64,000 bases of DNA, from positions 275,717 through 339,716 of the forward strand of contig NZ_SMGK01000005.1 in the NCBI RefSeq assembly GCF_004339725.1. The letters are read 5' to 3'. The first letter of the stretch is position 1. Each line of letters begins with the position of its first letter. Under the pieces are notes generated by a model. It saw only the letters and a list, made by a program, of their open reading frames with translations, was not told the origin of the DNA and made no database searches. Positions 10,707-25,500 of this stretch are shown here, piece after piece. Both the position numbers and the translations under genes were made by a program. The DNA comes from Acidipila rosea. Lineage in GTDB: Bacteria > Acidobacteriota > Terriglobia > Terriglobales > Acidobacteriaceae.

Positions 10707-10937
10707 TCAGGCGTTGAGGAGTTGTTCGAGGCGCTCGGGATCGAAGCCAATCATGACTTCACTGTCGACGACGATGGTCGGAGTTGAGCGGCTGCCCAGA
10801 TCCATAAGTTCGCGCATCGCGACGGGGTCGGTCGAGACGTCTTTGTATTCGAAGCCGGCGCCGTGCTCCTTGAGGAAGTGCTTCGCCGCAAAACAGGGCG
10901 GGCAGCCGGGCTGGCTGTAGAGGATGATTCGCTTCAT
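10707..10937 (-). CDS. Glutaredoxin family protein (NrdH/Grx-like)
   Basis: A 76-residue thioredoxin-fold redox protein. The active site CPPC is at residues 12-15 after the first strand (MKRIILYSQPG), and the cis-proline region STPTIVVDSEVMIGFDPERL is conserved. It probably reduces disulfides or glutathione-like mixed disulfides in the cytosol. Its size fits NrdH-redoxin/glutaredoxin mini-proteins. No ribonucleotide reductase gene is nearby. A 12-nt inverted repeat CCAGTTTACTGG (10942-10953) sits immediately upstream of the start and could be an operator. The gene lies downstream of the aconitase gene on the same strand. Confidence 0.88.
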   Translation of the reverse strand: MKRIILYSQPGCPPCFAAKHFLKEHGAGFEYKDVSTDPVAMRELMDLGSRSTPTIVVDSEVMIGFDPERLEQLLNA

Positions 10938-10975
10938 GGAACCAGTTTACTGGAAAGGCAATCGCCAGAGACAGT

Positions 10976-11009
10976 GAAGCCCCGCGCCCATGGGAGAGCG
11001 CGGGGCTTC
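10976..11009 (-). terminator. Strong GC hairpin after the aconitase gene
   Basis: Perfect 12-bp inverted repeat GAAGCCCCGCGC (10976-10987) and GCGCGGGGCTTC (10998-11009), 10-nt loop, beginning 11 bp past the acnA stop. There is no clear U-tract on the minus strand (CACTGTCTC follows), so it may act as an RNA-stabilising 3' structure or a weak terminator before the glutaredoxin gene. Confidence 0.55.
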
Positions 11010-11019
11010 GGTTTGAGGG

Positions 11020-15841
<4,822 letters not shown>

Positions 15842-15857
15842 GAACGGAGTAGTTCCG

Positions 15858-16877
15858 GTGAAGCAGAAAGTACTTGCTACGTGGATTGTCAACGATACTA
15901 AGGTCGAGCAGAGCTGGTTTCCGCAGGCTGGTAAGATCCAGTCCGATAATCCGCAGGTTCATTTTATGTACTGGCGGTGCGTGGCCGACTTCTTTGCGTG
16001 CGCGAGTCGCACTTGTGGCGATAGTTGCAGGCTTGTACTCTTCACGAACCGGCCAATCGCTGCACCTGATATTAAGAACTTTCTGGTTTCATTGGGTGTA
16101 GAAGTTATCGTTGTGCCTCTTGCTCATCTTCCCCCTGTTGGTTATCACGGCTCATGGCGAAATCAGTTCTACATCCTCGACCTGATTCAGTATCTTGCGA
16201 AGACTGCGGAGAACGAATCCTATGTCATTCTTGATTCGGACTGCGTGATCAACAAAAGTCTGGATCCTCTCTATCAGGAGCTTACCCAGAAGGGTGCGCT
16301 TCTGTACTCGATGTCCTATAGCGAAGAACACTCCATCAATGGGTTAACTAGGGTTGAAATGAAGGCCCTCTATGAGGAAATCAGCGGTGAGCCTCTGACG
16401 GAGATTCCTCGCTATTGTGGAGGGGAGTTTTTTGCGGCTACATCAGAAGCTATTCGCGCAATGGCCGAGTTGTCGGAAGCCATCTGGCGAGAGTGTATGG
16501 ATAGATTTGAGCTGGGAAAGGCGAAGTTCAATGAAGAAGCACACTTTCTGAGCTATCTCTATTTCCGGCTTGGATTTGAGCATGACACGGCCAATCGCTT
16601 TATTAAGCGTCTATGGACACAATTTAGTTATCGCAATGTTGAGCCTCAGGATTATGAGCTTGCGATATGGCATGTGCCTGCGGAAAAGCGCTATGGGTTC
16701 AAGCGGCTTTACCGCGTTATTCGGAAGAGAGATTCATGGTTCTGGAAGATGCCCGCTGCGGACAGGTGGCGAGCCAGGATTGGCGTGATGCTGGGTATTC
16801 CTGCTTTCGGGACTCATAAGAAGCTGCAGGACCTGGGAAATCGTGTACTCGCCAAGGTGCTTAAATCGTCAATCTGA
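15858..16877 (+). CDS. Putative GT-A-like glycosyltransferase, A+T-richer than neighbours
   Basis: A 339-residue protein with no close family that I can name. It reads like a nucleotide-sugar transferase: an N-terminal strand/helix pattern, SWRNQFYILDLIQYL, then SYVILDSDCVINKSLDPLY around residues 124-142, where DSD resembles a DxD metal site. Later come GGEFFAATSEAIRAM and NEEAHFLSYLYFRLG, like acceptor-side elements of GT-A enzymes. I chose the GTG at 15858, preceded by GGAG; an ATG at 15780 lies inside pyrG. One 60-base row in the gene (16141-16200) is 47% G+C, against 63% for a comparable pyrG row (15181-15240), suggesting later acquisition. Its position between pyrG and kdsA suggests a surface-glycan role, but this is inference. 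Confidence 0.7.
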   Translation: MKQKVLATWIVNDTKVEQSWFPQAGKIQSDNPQVHFMYWRCVADFFACASRTCGDSCRLVLFTNRPIAAPDIKNFLVSLGVEVIVVPLAHLPPVGYHGSWRNQFYILDLIQYLAKTAENESYVILDSDCVINKSLDPLYQELTQKGALLYSMSYSEEHSINGLTRVEMKALYEEISGEPLTEIPRYCGGEFFAATSEAIRAMAELSEAIWRECMDRFELGKAKFNEEAHFLSYLYFRLGFEHDTANRFIKRLWTQFSYRNVEPQDYELAIWHVPAEKRYGFKRLYRVIRKRDSWFWKMPAADRWRARIGVMLGIPAFGTHKKLQDLGNRVLAKVLKSSI

Positions 16878-16924
16878 CTGCATGAACGCGGATCAATCCG
16901 TAGAGATTGTGGTTTTATAGGTAA

Positions 16925-17737
16925 GTGATCTCAGCGTTTTCAGTAGGCGATGTGTCGATTGGGTCGGGCGGGCTATTTCTGATTGCCGGACCTTGTGTGA
17001 TCGAGAGTGAAGCTCATGCGCGGCGGATGGCGGACGCCATTCAGCGCATCACCTCCGATCTTGGGGTGCCTTATGTCTTCAAGGCCTCCTACGATAAGGC
17101 GAATCGTACTGCAGTCAGCAGTTTTCGCGGGCCGGGGCTGCAGGAGGGCACGGCGATTCTGCGCCGCATTGGCGAGGCTACCGGGCTGCCAGTGCTTACT
17201 GACGTTCATGAGCCGTCGCACTGCGCCGTGGCTGCCGAGGGTGCGGATATTCTGCAGATTCCGGCGTTTCTGTGCAGGCAGACGAACCTGCTGGTCGCTG
17301 CTGCAGAAACCGGCCGCGCGATCAATGTGAAGAAGGGCCAGTTCGTTGCTCCCGCGGATATGCGCTACGCGGTCGAGAAGATTACTTCGACGGGCAATCA
17401 GCGCGTCTTTCTGACGGAGCGCGGCACGACCTTTGGCTACAACAACCTTGTGGTGGACATGCGCTCGCTGGCGATCATGCGGCAGATGGCTCCTGTGGTC
17501 TTTGACGGTACGCACTCGGTGCAGACGCCGTCGGCCGCGAACGGCGTTTCAGGCGGTCAGCCGGAGTTCATTCCGCTGCTGGCGCGGGCTGCGGTTGCGG
17601 CCGGTGTCGATGGCGTTTTCCTCGAGGTGCATGACGACCCGGCAAATGCAAAGTCAGATGGCGCGAATGCGCTCGATCTGAAGAATCTGCGAGCAGTGCT
17701 CGAGAGTCTGCTCGCGATCCAGGCTGCTATTTCCTAG
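16925..17737 (+). CDS. kdsA: 3-deoxy-8-phosphooctulonate (Kdo-8-P) synthase
   Basis: Condenses phosphoenolpyruvate with arabinose-5-phosphate to Kdo-8-phosphate for lipopolysaccharide inner core. The 270-residue protein has the family blocks LFLIAGPCVIESE, FKASYDKANRTAVSSFRGPG, TDVHEP, LQIPAFLCRQTNLL, VKKGQF and FDGTHSVQTP. Cys24 in AGPCVIE marks the metal-dependent subtype (Aquifex-like); the metal-independent enzymes such as the E. coli one carry Asn there. The start is a GTG with only a weak ribosome site. Its 3' end overlaps the convergent S9 peptidase gene by 11 bp. Confidence 0.96.
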   Translation: MISAFSVGDVSIGSGGLFLIAGPCVIESEAHARRMADAIQRITSDLGVPYVFKASYDKANRTAVSSFRGPGLQEGTAILRRIGEATGLPVLTDVHEPSHCAVAAEGADILQIPAFLCRQTNLLVAAAETGRAINVKKGQFVAPADMRYAVEKITSTGNQRVFLTERGTTFGYNNLVVDMRSLAIMRQMAPVVFDGTHSVQTPSAANGVSGGQPEFIPLLARAAVAAGVDGVFLEVHDDPANAKSDGANALDLKNLRAVLESLLAIQAAIS

Positions 17738-19850
17738 GCTGATTGCCAAGTTTGCGATTGAAGAAATCCGCCTCCAGTTGATAGGCGGTCACCCAGGTGC
17801 GGTGCAGCAGAAAGTCGTGAATTTCGTCCGGGAAAATGTGCTCCTCAAAAGGGATGCCCTGGGCGCGGAGCGCTGCGGCAAGCTTGACGGTCTGAGAGAA
17901 CTGCACGTTGCGGTCGTCGTCTCCCTGCATGAGCAGCACGGGTGAGCGCCAGGTGCTCACGTAGGCGAGAGGCGACGATTCCCAGGCGAGACGAGCCGCC
18001 TTTTGATCCGCATTTGGATTGTAGGATGGCTGCCAGTTTCCGAGTTCAATGTTCCAGTCGTGAACGCCGTGCATATCGACGCCTGCGGCAAAAAGATCGG
18101 AAGCGCGGGCCAGGGCGAGGGCAGTGAGGTAGCCGCCGTAGCTGCCGCCCCATACGCCGATTCGCGCCGGATCCACATCTGCGCGATTGCGCAGGTAGAG
18201 CCCCGCACCCAGCACATCATTGAACTCGCTTGCGCCGGCGGCGCCGTAGTTCAGGGCTTCACGAAAGTCCAGTCCGTAGCCGATGCCGCTGCGGTAATTC
18301 ACTGAGAGGACGATGTAGCCGAGGCTGGCGAGGTACTGGTTCATCGCGTAGGCGTTGGAGTAGTACTGCATGGAGTTCCACCCGAGCAGCATCTGGCGGC
18401 GCGAGCCACCGTGAAAGAAGACTACGGCTGCATGTCTTCCCTGGTTTGCGGGAGGCAGGAAAAGCTGGCCGTGAATCTTCGTGCCATCGGCTGCAGAGAA
18501 GATGACCTGCTGGGGGACGGCAAACTTCGCCGCGGGAAAAGTTGCCGGGATGGTTTGCGGAGCCAGGTCATGCAACTCGCCTGAGGCCACGATCGCCGGA
18601 CGGACAGGCAGGCGTGCATCGGCGTGGAGCGTGGCGAGAGTAGAGCCATCGCTAGCGAGGATGGGGTTCTTTTCAATACCGGCGCCAGTGGTCAGCTGCC
18701 GTGGTGTGCCTCCGGCCTCGTCGAGGCTCCACAGGTGCCTTCGGTCCTGATCAAGCGGGTCCGTGGTGGCCTGGTTGGATGCGTAGACTATGCGCCGGTG
18801 ATCGGGCGAAGAGGTTACATCCTCCACCTCAAATGCTCCCGGCGTCAGGGCCGATGCGCTGCCGCCCTCCGAGGAGACTGCATAGAGATGAATCCAGCCA
18901 TCGCCCTCCCAGGGGAAGACAATGCGCCCGTCCGCCATCCATAGCAACTGATTTGTGCCTTCGAGTTCATGGAAGGCGCTGCCTTGTCCTGGTGTCGCGC
19001 GCCAGATTGTCGTGGCCGTGCCGGTGCTCACATCGACTGCATGAATCGACCATGGCTGGGCCGTGCGGCGAGGCTTGAAGGTAATGCCTGACTCATCCGG
19101 TGGAATGCGGATGAAGGCGACTCTCCGGCTGTCAGGCGACCAGACAGGCTCGCTGTCGGATTGGGTACTGGGGTCGAGATAGCTGAGGTGTTTTGCCGCA
19201 ATGTCATAAACGCCGATGAATCCGTGATCCCCTCTCCCGCTCACAAAGGCAAGGCGCCTGCCATCAGGCGACCAGCGCAGTGAGCCGAGTTCGCCCCGGG
19301 CGAAAAACATCTGCGCGGGCTTCGCTGCCGGATCATCCCACTTCACGGTCCAGACCTGGCCTTTGGACAGATAGGCAAGGGTGCCACCGCCAGGAGAGAA
19401 GGCTGGGGAGCGTCCGTCGGCGATCAGTCGCTGGCTGCCGTCTTTGATGGAGATGAGCCAGATCTGCTGCTCGACGCCCTGCGGCAGCAAGGCGGGGTTG
19501 GGAAAGGGCTTCTCGGGAAATTCGAAATCACCGCCGCGCGTGAAGGCGATGCTCTCGCCGTCCGGCGTCCAGGCGAGTTCGTCGATCTGCTGCCCATCGT
19601 CGGCGTCGTAGTGGGTGAGCGGGCGCGAGTGGTAGCCGCCGGCGGATGGCTCGGCGATCCAGAGGTTGCGGCGGCCCTCTTCATCCATCACCCAGGCAAA
19701 GCGCCTCCCGGCGGGAGCGGCGGAGAGCTCCGAGTTGAAGGGCGCGCTCATGGCCTGCTGCAGGGTGAACTCCTGGGCATGAAGCCCTGCGAAGGGAAGC
19801 AGGCTCTGCAGAAGCAGGGCCGCGGTAAACATCCGGAGCGGAAGGTGCAT
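17727..19850 (-). CDS. Secreted S9 family (prolyl oligopeptidase/DPP-like) peptidase
   Basis: A serine peptidase of 707 residues exported by a signal peptide (FTAALLLQSLLPFAGLHAQ, cut after about residue 26). Residues 40-430 form WD40/TolB-like beta-propeller repeats (LAWTPDGESIAFTR, PAFSPGGGTLAYLS, LRWSPDGRRLAFVS, PVWSPDSRRVAFIR). The alpha/beta-hydrolase domain follows, with nucleophile Ser570 in GVWGGSYGGYLTALA, the Asp in LLMQGDDDRNVQFS and the His in DEIHDFLLHRTW. It probably trims peptides in the periplasm or outside the cell. It has an AAGGA ribosome site and is divergent from the aldehyde dehydrogenase gene. Confidence 0.94.
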   Translation of the reverse strand: MHLPLRMFTAALLLQSLLPFAGLHAQEFTLQQAMSAPFNSELSAAPAGRRFAWVMDEEGRRNLWIAEPSAGGYHSRPLTHYDADDGQQIDELAWTPDGESIAFTRGGDFEFPEKPFPNPALLPQGVEQQIWLISIKDGSQRLIADGRSPAFSPGGGTLAYLSKGQVWTVKWDDPAAKPAQMFFARGELGSLRWSPDGRRLAFVSGRGDHGFIGVYDIAAKHLSYLDPSTQSDSEPVWSPDSRRVAFIRIPPDESGITFKPRRTAQPWSIHAVDVSTGTATTIWRATPGQGSAFHELEGTNQLLWMADGRIVFPWEGDGWIHLYAVSSEGGSASALTPGAFEVEDVTSSPDHRRIVYASNQATTDPLDQDRRHLWSLDEAGGTPRQLTTGAGIEKNPILASDGSTLATLHADARLPVRPAIVASGELHDLAPQTIPATFPAAKFAVPQQVIFSAADGTKIHGQLFLPPANQGRHAAVVFFHGGSRRQMLLGWNSMQYYSNAYAMNQYLASLGYIVLSVNYRSGIGYGLDFREALNYGAAGASEFNDVLGAGLYLRNRADVDPARIGVWGGSYGGYLTALALARASDLFAAGVDMHGVHDWNIELGNWQPSYNPNADQKAARLAWESSPLAYVSTWRSPVLLMQGDDDRNVQFSQTVKLAAALRAQGIPFEEHIFPDEIHDFLLHRTWVTAYQLEADFFNRKLGNQPRK

Positions 19851-19994
19851 GGCGGCGTCCTTGAGGATGCAGTCTGGTGTAGAGGAAGACTACTACACGT
19901 GTATTCTGCGCTTGCTTGCAGAGCGAATGCGGAGTGGCATCGAAGCGTGTACAGCTAAAAAAGAAATCGTAAAGACGGGATGAGGGAGCAGGCG

Positions 19995-21422
19995 ATGAGA
20001 GAACAGGGATTCTTGCTGAAGGGCACAGAGGTTTTTGAGGGGGACGCCGTCGAGGTGCGCTCCCCGTGGGACCAGAGCGTTGTCGGAACCATCCGGCAGG
20101 CCTCACGCGAACGCGCGGTGGAGGCGGTGGCGGGCCTGGACAAGGCTTTTGCGACGACGCGCGTCATGCCTGCCTATGAGCGGCAGAGGATCCTCGGCGA
20201 GGTAGCGGGGCGTATCGCGGCCGAAAAGGAACGGCTTGCCAGGCTGATCGTTGCGGAGGCAGGCAAACCTGTCCGCACTGCGCGCGGCGAGGTGGATCGC
20301 GCTGCCTTCACCTTTCGCGTAGCCGCGGAAGAGGCCACGAGGCAGGGAGGGGAGGTGCTGCCACTCGATCTGCTGCCGGGCGCGGAAGGACGATGGGGAA
20401 TGGTGCGCCGCTTCCCGGCAGGGCCCGTTTTTGCCATTACTCCGTTCAACTTTCCGCTGAACCTGGTGGCGCACAAGCTGGCGCCGGCGGTGGCGGCGGG
20501 ATGCCCGGTGCTGCTGAAACCTGCGCCACAGACGCCCTTCTCGTCTATGGAGCTGGCGCGCTTTCTGCTGGATGCAGGCTGGCCGCAGGAGGCGCTGGCG
20601 GTGTTGCCGCTGGCCAACGAAGATGCGGAGTGGCTGCTGGAACATGAAGACCGTCTGAAGCTGTTGAGCTTTACCGGGAGTGCCAGGGTGGGCTGGGCGC
20701 TGAAGGCGAAGGCAGCGAAGAAGCGCGTCCTGCTGGAACTCGGCGGCAATGCGGCCCTCATTGTTTGTGCCGAATGGGAAGACCTGCGCGGAGCGGCGCA
20801 GAAGGCGGTGACCGCAGCAATGAGCTATGCGGGGCAGAGCTGTATCTCCGTGCAGCGGGTCTATGTGGGGCGCGAGGCCTACGATGACTTCGTTCACTAC
20901 GCGGTTGAACATCTACAGTCCCTGTGCGTCGGCGATCCGATGGATGAGGCGACGGATGTGGGCCCGGTGATTCGTCCTGTGGATGCTGTGCGGATCAGTG
21001 AATGGATCGCAGAGGCGCGTGAGGGCGGCGCGACAGTGCTGGCCGGCGGCAACTGCAACGGTTCGCTGGTGGAGCCCACGCTGTTGACAGGCACGCAGAG
21101 CCCAATGAGGGTGCTCGACGAGGAAGTCTTCGCGCCGCTGATGGTGGTGGAGCCATATGACACCTTTCAGGAGGCAATCGCGGCGGTGAACAGCTCCCGT
21201 TATGGGCTGCAGGCGGGCCTGTTCAGCTGCGACGCCAAGGAGATTTTTGCCGCATACGGTCAACTTGAGGTCGGAGGGGTGATCGTAGGCGATACCCCGA
21301 CGTGGCGGCTCGATCCTATGCCGTATGGCGGCATCAAGGATTCCGGGCTGGGTCGCGAAGGCCTGCGTTATGCGATCGAAGAGATGACGGAGCCGAAGCT
21401 GCTGGTGGTAAAGCTGGACTGA
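19995..21422 (+). CDS. NAD(P)-dependent aldehyde dehydrogenase
   Basis: Oxidises an aldehyde to the acid in the cytosol. The 475-residue protein has the family signatures ITPFNFPLNLVAHKLAPAVAAGCPVLLKPA (cofactor loop), FTGSARVGWALKAKA, catalytic Glu in LLELGGNAALIV, catalytic Cys in SYAGQSCISVQRV, and the C-terminal MPYGGIKDSGLGREGLRYAIEEMTEPK. It resembles lactaldehyde/GAPN-like members more than P5C dehydrogenases; the substrate is unknown. An ATG at 19980 would add MREQA, but the sequence between the two ATGs holds AGGGAG exactly 6 nt before 19995, so the second start is favoured. The two start regions form an imperfect 15-nt tandem repeat. Confidence 0.93.
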   Translation: MREQGFLLKGTEVFEGDAVEVRSPWDQSVVGTIRQASRERAVEAVAGLDKAFATTRVMPAYERQRILGEVAGRIAAEKERLARLIVAEAGKPVRTARGEVDRAAFTFRVAAEEATRQGGEVLPLDLLPGAEGRWGMVRRFPAGPVFAITPFNFPLNLVAHKLAPAVAAGCPVLLKPAPQTPFSSMELARFLLDAGWPQEALAVLPLANEDAEWLLEHEDRLKLLSFTGSARVGWALKAKAAKKRVLLELGGNAALIVCAEWEDLRGAAQKAVTAAMSYAGQSCISVQRVYVGREAYDDFVHYAVEHLQSLCVGDPMDEATDVGPVIRPVDAVRISEWIAEAREGGATVLAGGNCNGSLVEPTLLTGTQSPMRVLDEEVFAPLMVVEPYDTFQEAIAAVNSSRYGLQAGLFSCDAKEIFAAYGQLEVGGVIVGDTPTWRLDPMPYGGIKDSGLGREGLRYAIEEMTEPKLLVVKLD

Positions 21423-21543
21423 AGCGTCCGTATTTCCTGGAAAAAACGACGGGGATTGCAGGGCTCCTTGCAGGCACTTTATGGTTCATTCCTAAAATTG
21501 CACGCGCAGTTGCGGTTTTTTTTCATGTAGGCACGTGTGTCAC

Positions 21544-21573
21544 TTGCCGGACTTCGCTCCTCACCGCTATAGT
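21544..21573 (+). promoter_or_regulatory. Candidate sigma-70-type promoter for the ACIII-oxidase operon
   Basis: TTGCCG (21544-21549) and TATAGT (21568-21573) are separated by 18 bp in the 258-bp spacer upstream of actA. This would give a leader of roughly 100 nt before the ATG at 21681. The rest of the spacer holds a T8 run near 21518 and no gene that I can support. Prediction by eye only. Confidence 0.4.
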
Positions 21574-21680
21574 TGTCCTTCACCCAAATAGCGCGATGAA
21601 TTGCGATTGGAAAAAGCAGACAACAGGCAAAACTGTCGTAACTTTCATCAACGGAATTACCAGGAAGCAGGAATCGATCG

Positions 21681-22544
21681 ATGGCGCAGATTTTTGACCG
21701 CAGCTCGAACGCGCTGGCCCGAATGAGCCTCGTATTAACGGGACTCATCGTGATTGCCCTGGGCGTTACGCTGGACCAGTTGCAGCGATCTCCGTGGGTC
21801 ACACGTCAGGGGCAGCGAGCTGAACAGCCGGTACCATTCAGCCACAAGCACCATGTCCAGGGACTTGGACTGCAGTGCCAGTACTGCCACACCTCAGTCG
21901 AGAAGTCGAGCTACGCGGGGATCCCGCCGACGAAGACATGCATCAACTGCCACGCGCAGATCTGGACCAATGCGGACCTGCTGGAGCCGGTGCGCGACAG
22001 TTGGGCTACGGGCAAGTCGATCGTCTGGACCAAGGTTCACGATCTTCCGGACTACGTGTACTTCAATCACGAGATTCACGTGAACAAAGGCATAGGCTGT
22101 TCGAGCTGTCACGGGCGGGTGGACGAGATGCCCATCATGTACCAGCAGAACACGCTGCAGATGGAATGGTGCCTGAACTGTCACCGTAATCCGGGGAAGA
22201 ACCTGCGTCCGACCTCGCAGATCTACAACATGGCATGGACTGAGCCGTCTGAGCTAAAGCCCGTCTGGTGTGCTTCTACGCCGGACAAGGACGGAGTTCC
22301 TACGGCGCAGTCGGTGAACTGCACGATGCAGGAGCCGGCAGCCGGTGGGCAGCTTGCTTCGCTGAGCGGCGCTCCGGTCGGACTGCACGCCCAGATGGTA
22401 AGCGACGCGGGTGGACCTCCTATGCCGGTGTCTGCTGTGTATACGAAATATACGAGTCAGGAAGCGCTGGGTAAGTTCCTGGTAGCCCAGTACCACATCC
22501 GTACGCCGCGCGAGCTTTCCAGCTGCGAGGTATGTCACCGATGA
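21681..22544 (+). CDS. actA: Alternative Complex III subunit ActA, pentahaem cytochrome c
   Basis: Electron-transfer subunit of quinol:cytochrome c/oxidase oxidoreductase (ACIII). The 287-residue protein has one N-terminal membrane anchor (about residues 15-31, SLVLTGLIVIALGVTL). Five CxxCH haem-c motifs follow: CQYCH (66-70), CINCH (87-91), CSSCH, CLNCH and CEVCH near the end, in the periplasm. This haem count and layout match ActA. SHKHH and FNHEIH supply likely distal ligands. The ribosome site AGGAAGCAGGA precedes the ATG. The stop overlaps the actB start as ATGA. First gene of the operon. Confidence 0.95.
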   Translation: MAQIFDRSSNALARMSLVLTGLIVIALGVTLDQLQRSPWVTRQGQRAEQPVPFSHKHHVQGLGLQCQYCHTSVEKSSYAGIPPTKTCINCHAQIWTNADLLEPVRDSWATGKSIVWTKVHDLPDYVYFNHEIHVNKGIGCSSCHGRVDEMPIMYQQNTLQMEWCLNCHRNPGKNLRPTSQIYNMAWTEPSELKPVWCASTPDKDGVPTAQSVNCTMQEPAAGGQLASLSGAPVGLHAQMVSDAGGPPMPVSAVYTKYTSQEALGKFLVAQYHIRTPRELSSCEVCHR

Positions 22545-25500
22545 GCATGCTGCCAGAGAAGGAAAACCAAAATCAGATGAGTGCAAGCGAACCAGGGCAG
22601 CGGCTGACCCTCGAAGAAGTGCGGGCCAAGCTGAAGGGGCAGACCGGCAAGAAGTACTGGCGGAGCCTCGATGAGCTGGCGGATAAGCCTGAATTTGGCG
22701 AGATGCTCAGCCGGGAATTTCCGCAGCAGGCGTCAGAGTGGATCGATCCGGTCACACGGCGTGGATTTCTCAAGCTGGCAGGCGCCTCGATGGCCCTTGC
22801 CGGAGTGGTTGGCTGCACCAAGCAGCCGGACGAGCCAATCTATCCTTACATCAAGCAGCCGGAAGATCTGGTGCTTGGCAGGCCGGTCTATTTCGCTACC
22901 GCTCATCCTTTTCCCATGGGCGCGCTGCCGCTGCTGGTCAAGAGCGATGCTTATCGCCCCATCAAGCTCGACGGCAACCCGGAGCACCCGATGGCGCACG
23001 GCTCCTCGGATGCGATGACCCAGGGCACGCTGCTCGCGCTCTATGATCCTGATCGCTCGCAGCACATCCTCTATCGTGGGGAGACGCGCAACTGGCCAGT
23101 CTTTCAGGCAGCCTTTCGCGGAATGCTGGCGGACAAGAAGGCCTCCGGCGGCGGACAGGGGCTCTACTTCCTGAGTGCAACCGTAACCTCGCCCACGCTG
23201 GCAGCGCAGTGGAAGAAGGCGCAGGCTTCTTATCCGAACGCGAAGTTTCTCCAGTATGAGCCGGTCAACCGCGATTCCGCTTATGCGGCATCGAAGCAGG
23301 CTTTCGGCGATTATCTGGACGCGCAGTACAAGCTCGACCAGGCCAACGTTATCCTCGCCCTCGACGCGGAATTTCTTTCAGGCATCGTGCACCCCGGCTT
23401 CAATAAGCTGGCAGGCGACTGGGCTGCGAAGCGCAAGCTGGACGGCACGGATGAGATGAACCGCCTGTATGCGGTGGAGAGCTGGACCACAACCACCGGC
23501 CTGAAGGCGGAGCACAGGCTTGCCCTGCGGGCGAGCGAAGTTGGTCCGTTTGCGGCGGCGATTCTCGCGCAGCTCAATGGCGGCGCGGCTCCGGCCGGTT
23601 ACAGCTGGACCGACGAGCAGCAGAAGTATCTCGCTGCGCTGGTTAAGGATCTGAAGGCGAACGCAGGCAAGTCGGTGGTGATTCCGGGCGAGCAGCAGAC
23701 TCCCGAGGTCCATCTGGCGGCTATCGCGATCAACCAGGCGCTTGGCAATGCAGGCAAGACGGTGGTCTACACCGAGACGGTCAACCCGATGCCGTCGATC
23801 CAGGGCGATGATCTCAAGACCCTGATCGCCGATCTGAATGCGGGCAAGGTCGACTGGCTGGTGATCATGAACACCAATCCCGTCTATGGGGCGCCCGTCG
23901 ATCTCGACTTCATCACGGCGATGTCGAAGGCTAAGCACACGGTGCACCTTGGGCAGTACCTGGACGAGACAGGCAACGTCGCCGAATGGCATATCAATGG
24001 TGCGCATTATCTGGAATCGTGGTCGGATGCGCGTAGCTATGACGGCACGGTATCGATCATCCAGCCGATGATCGATCCGCTCTACGGCGGCAAAAGCGAG
24101 CACGACATTCTGCAGCAGATGCTCGACGACCCGGATACGTCGGCGTACGGGGCAGTCCGCGCGACATGGAAGCAGCAGCTCTCGGCCAAGGGAGATTACG
24201 AGTTCAACTGGCGGAAGGCCCTGCATGACGGCTTCCTGGCAGATACGGCCTTCCCGGCAAAGAGTGTTGCGGCAAAGAATATTGCCGTCAATGTATCTGC
24301 ACCGGCTGCGGCGGATTCGATCGAGGTGATCTTCAGGCCTGATCTGAATCTGTATGACGGCCGCTATGCGAACGTGGGCTGGCTCCAGGAGCTGCCCCGC
24401 CCGGTCACGAATCTCTCGTGGGATAACGCCGCGATGATGAGCTACGGGACCCTCGACAAGCTGAAGGTCGAAGAGAGCGATGTTATCGAAATCAGTGTCA
24501 ACGGGAGCAAGGTACTCGCTCCGGTACTGGCGGTTCCGGGACACGCGGACAATGTCATCACCCTGACGCTGGGCCAGGGCCGGAGAAATGCCGGACGGGT
24601 CGGCAGCGGCATGGGATTCAATGCCTACGACGCGCGCACCTCGTCTGCTCCGCTGATTGCGGCGAATGCGCAGGTGAAGAAGACCGGCAACAAGTTCGAG
24701 TTCGCGGTTACGAAGAGCCACTATATTGACCATCGGGCGATGTACGCCGGCGGCGATGGCAGCGGCACGCACTCCCTGGAAGGCAACGAGACGCTGACCC
24801 GCGGGATCATCCGTTACGCCACTCTCGATGAGTTCAGGAAGGATCCGGACTTCGCTCACCAGGGCGAAGGCCACGATGCACCCGAGCCGGATACGAGCAT
24901 GTTTGCCTCCTACCGCTACGACAAGAACGCATGGGGCATGTCGATTGACATGAACTCCTGCGTAGGCTGCAATGCCTGCATCGTGAGCTGTTACGCGGAG
25001 AACAACATTGCGGTGGTCGGACGGCACCAGGTCAAGGTAGGCCGCAACATGCAATGGCTGCGCATCGACACCTACTTTGAAGGCGATCTGGCGGCGCCGC
25101 GGGCACACTTCCAGCCGATGGCCTGTCAGCACTGCGAAAATGCGCCGTGCGAGCAGGTATGCCCGGTAGGCGCTACCGTGCACACTCCCGAGGGGCTGAA
25201 CACGATGGTTTACAACCGTTGCGTGGGCACTCGCTACTGCTCGAACAACTGCCCCTATAAGGTGCGGCGATTCAACTTCCTGCTCTACTCCGACTATGAG
25301 ACGGAGAGCCTGAAGCTGATGCGCAACCCGGACGTGACGGTGCGTAGCCGCGGCGTGATGGAGAAGTGCAGCTACTGTGTGCAGCGCATCTCGGCGGCGA
25401 AAATAGCCGCGGACAAGGGCAACCGGCAGGTGCGGGACGGGGAGATTGTCACCGCATGCCAGCAGGCCTGCCCGACCAGCGCGATCACCTTCGGCAATAT

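Noticed and set aside
23378..25183. 601-codon minus-strand open frame inside actB
   Set aside because: Composition is Arg/His/Val-rich with no family resemblance, and it is wholly inside actB, which has clear domains. Treated as a G+C artefact.
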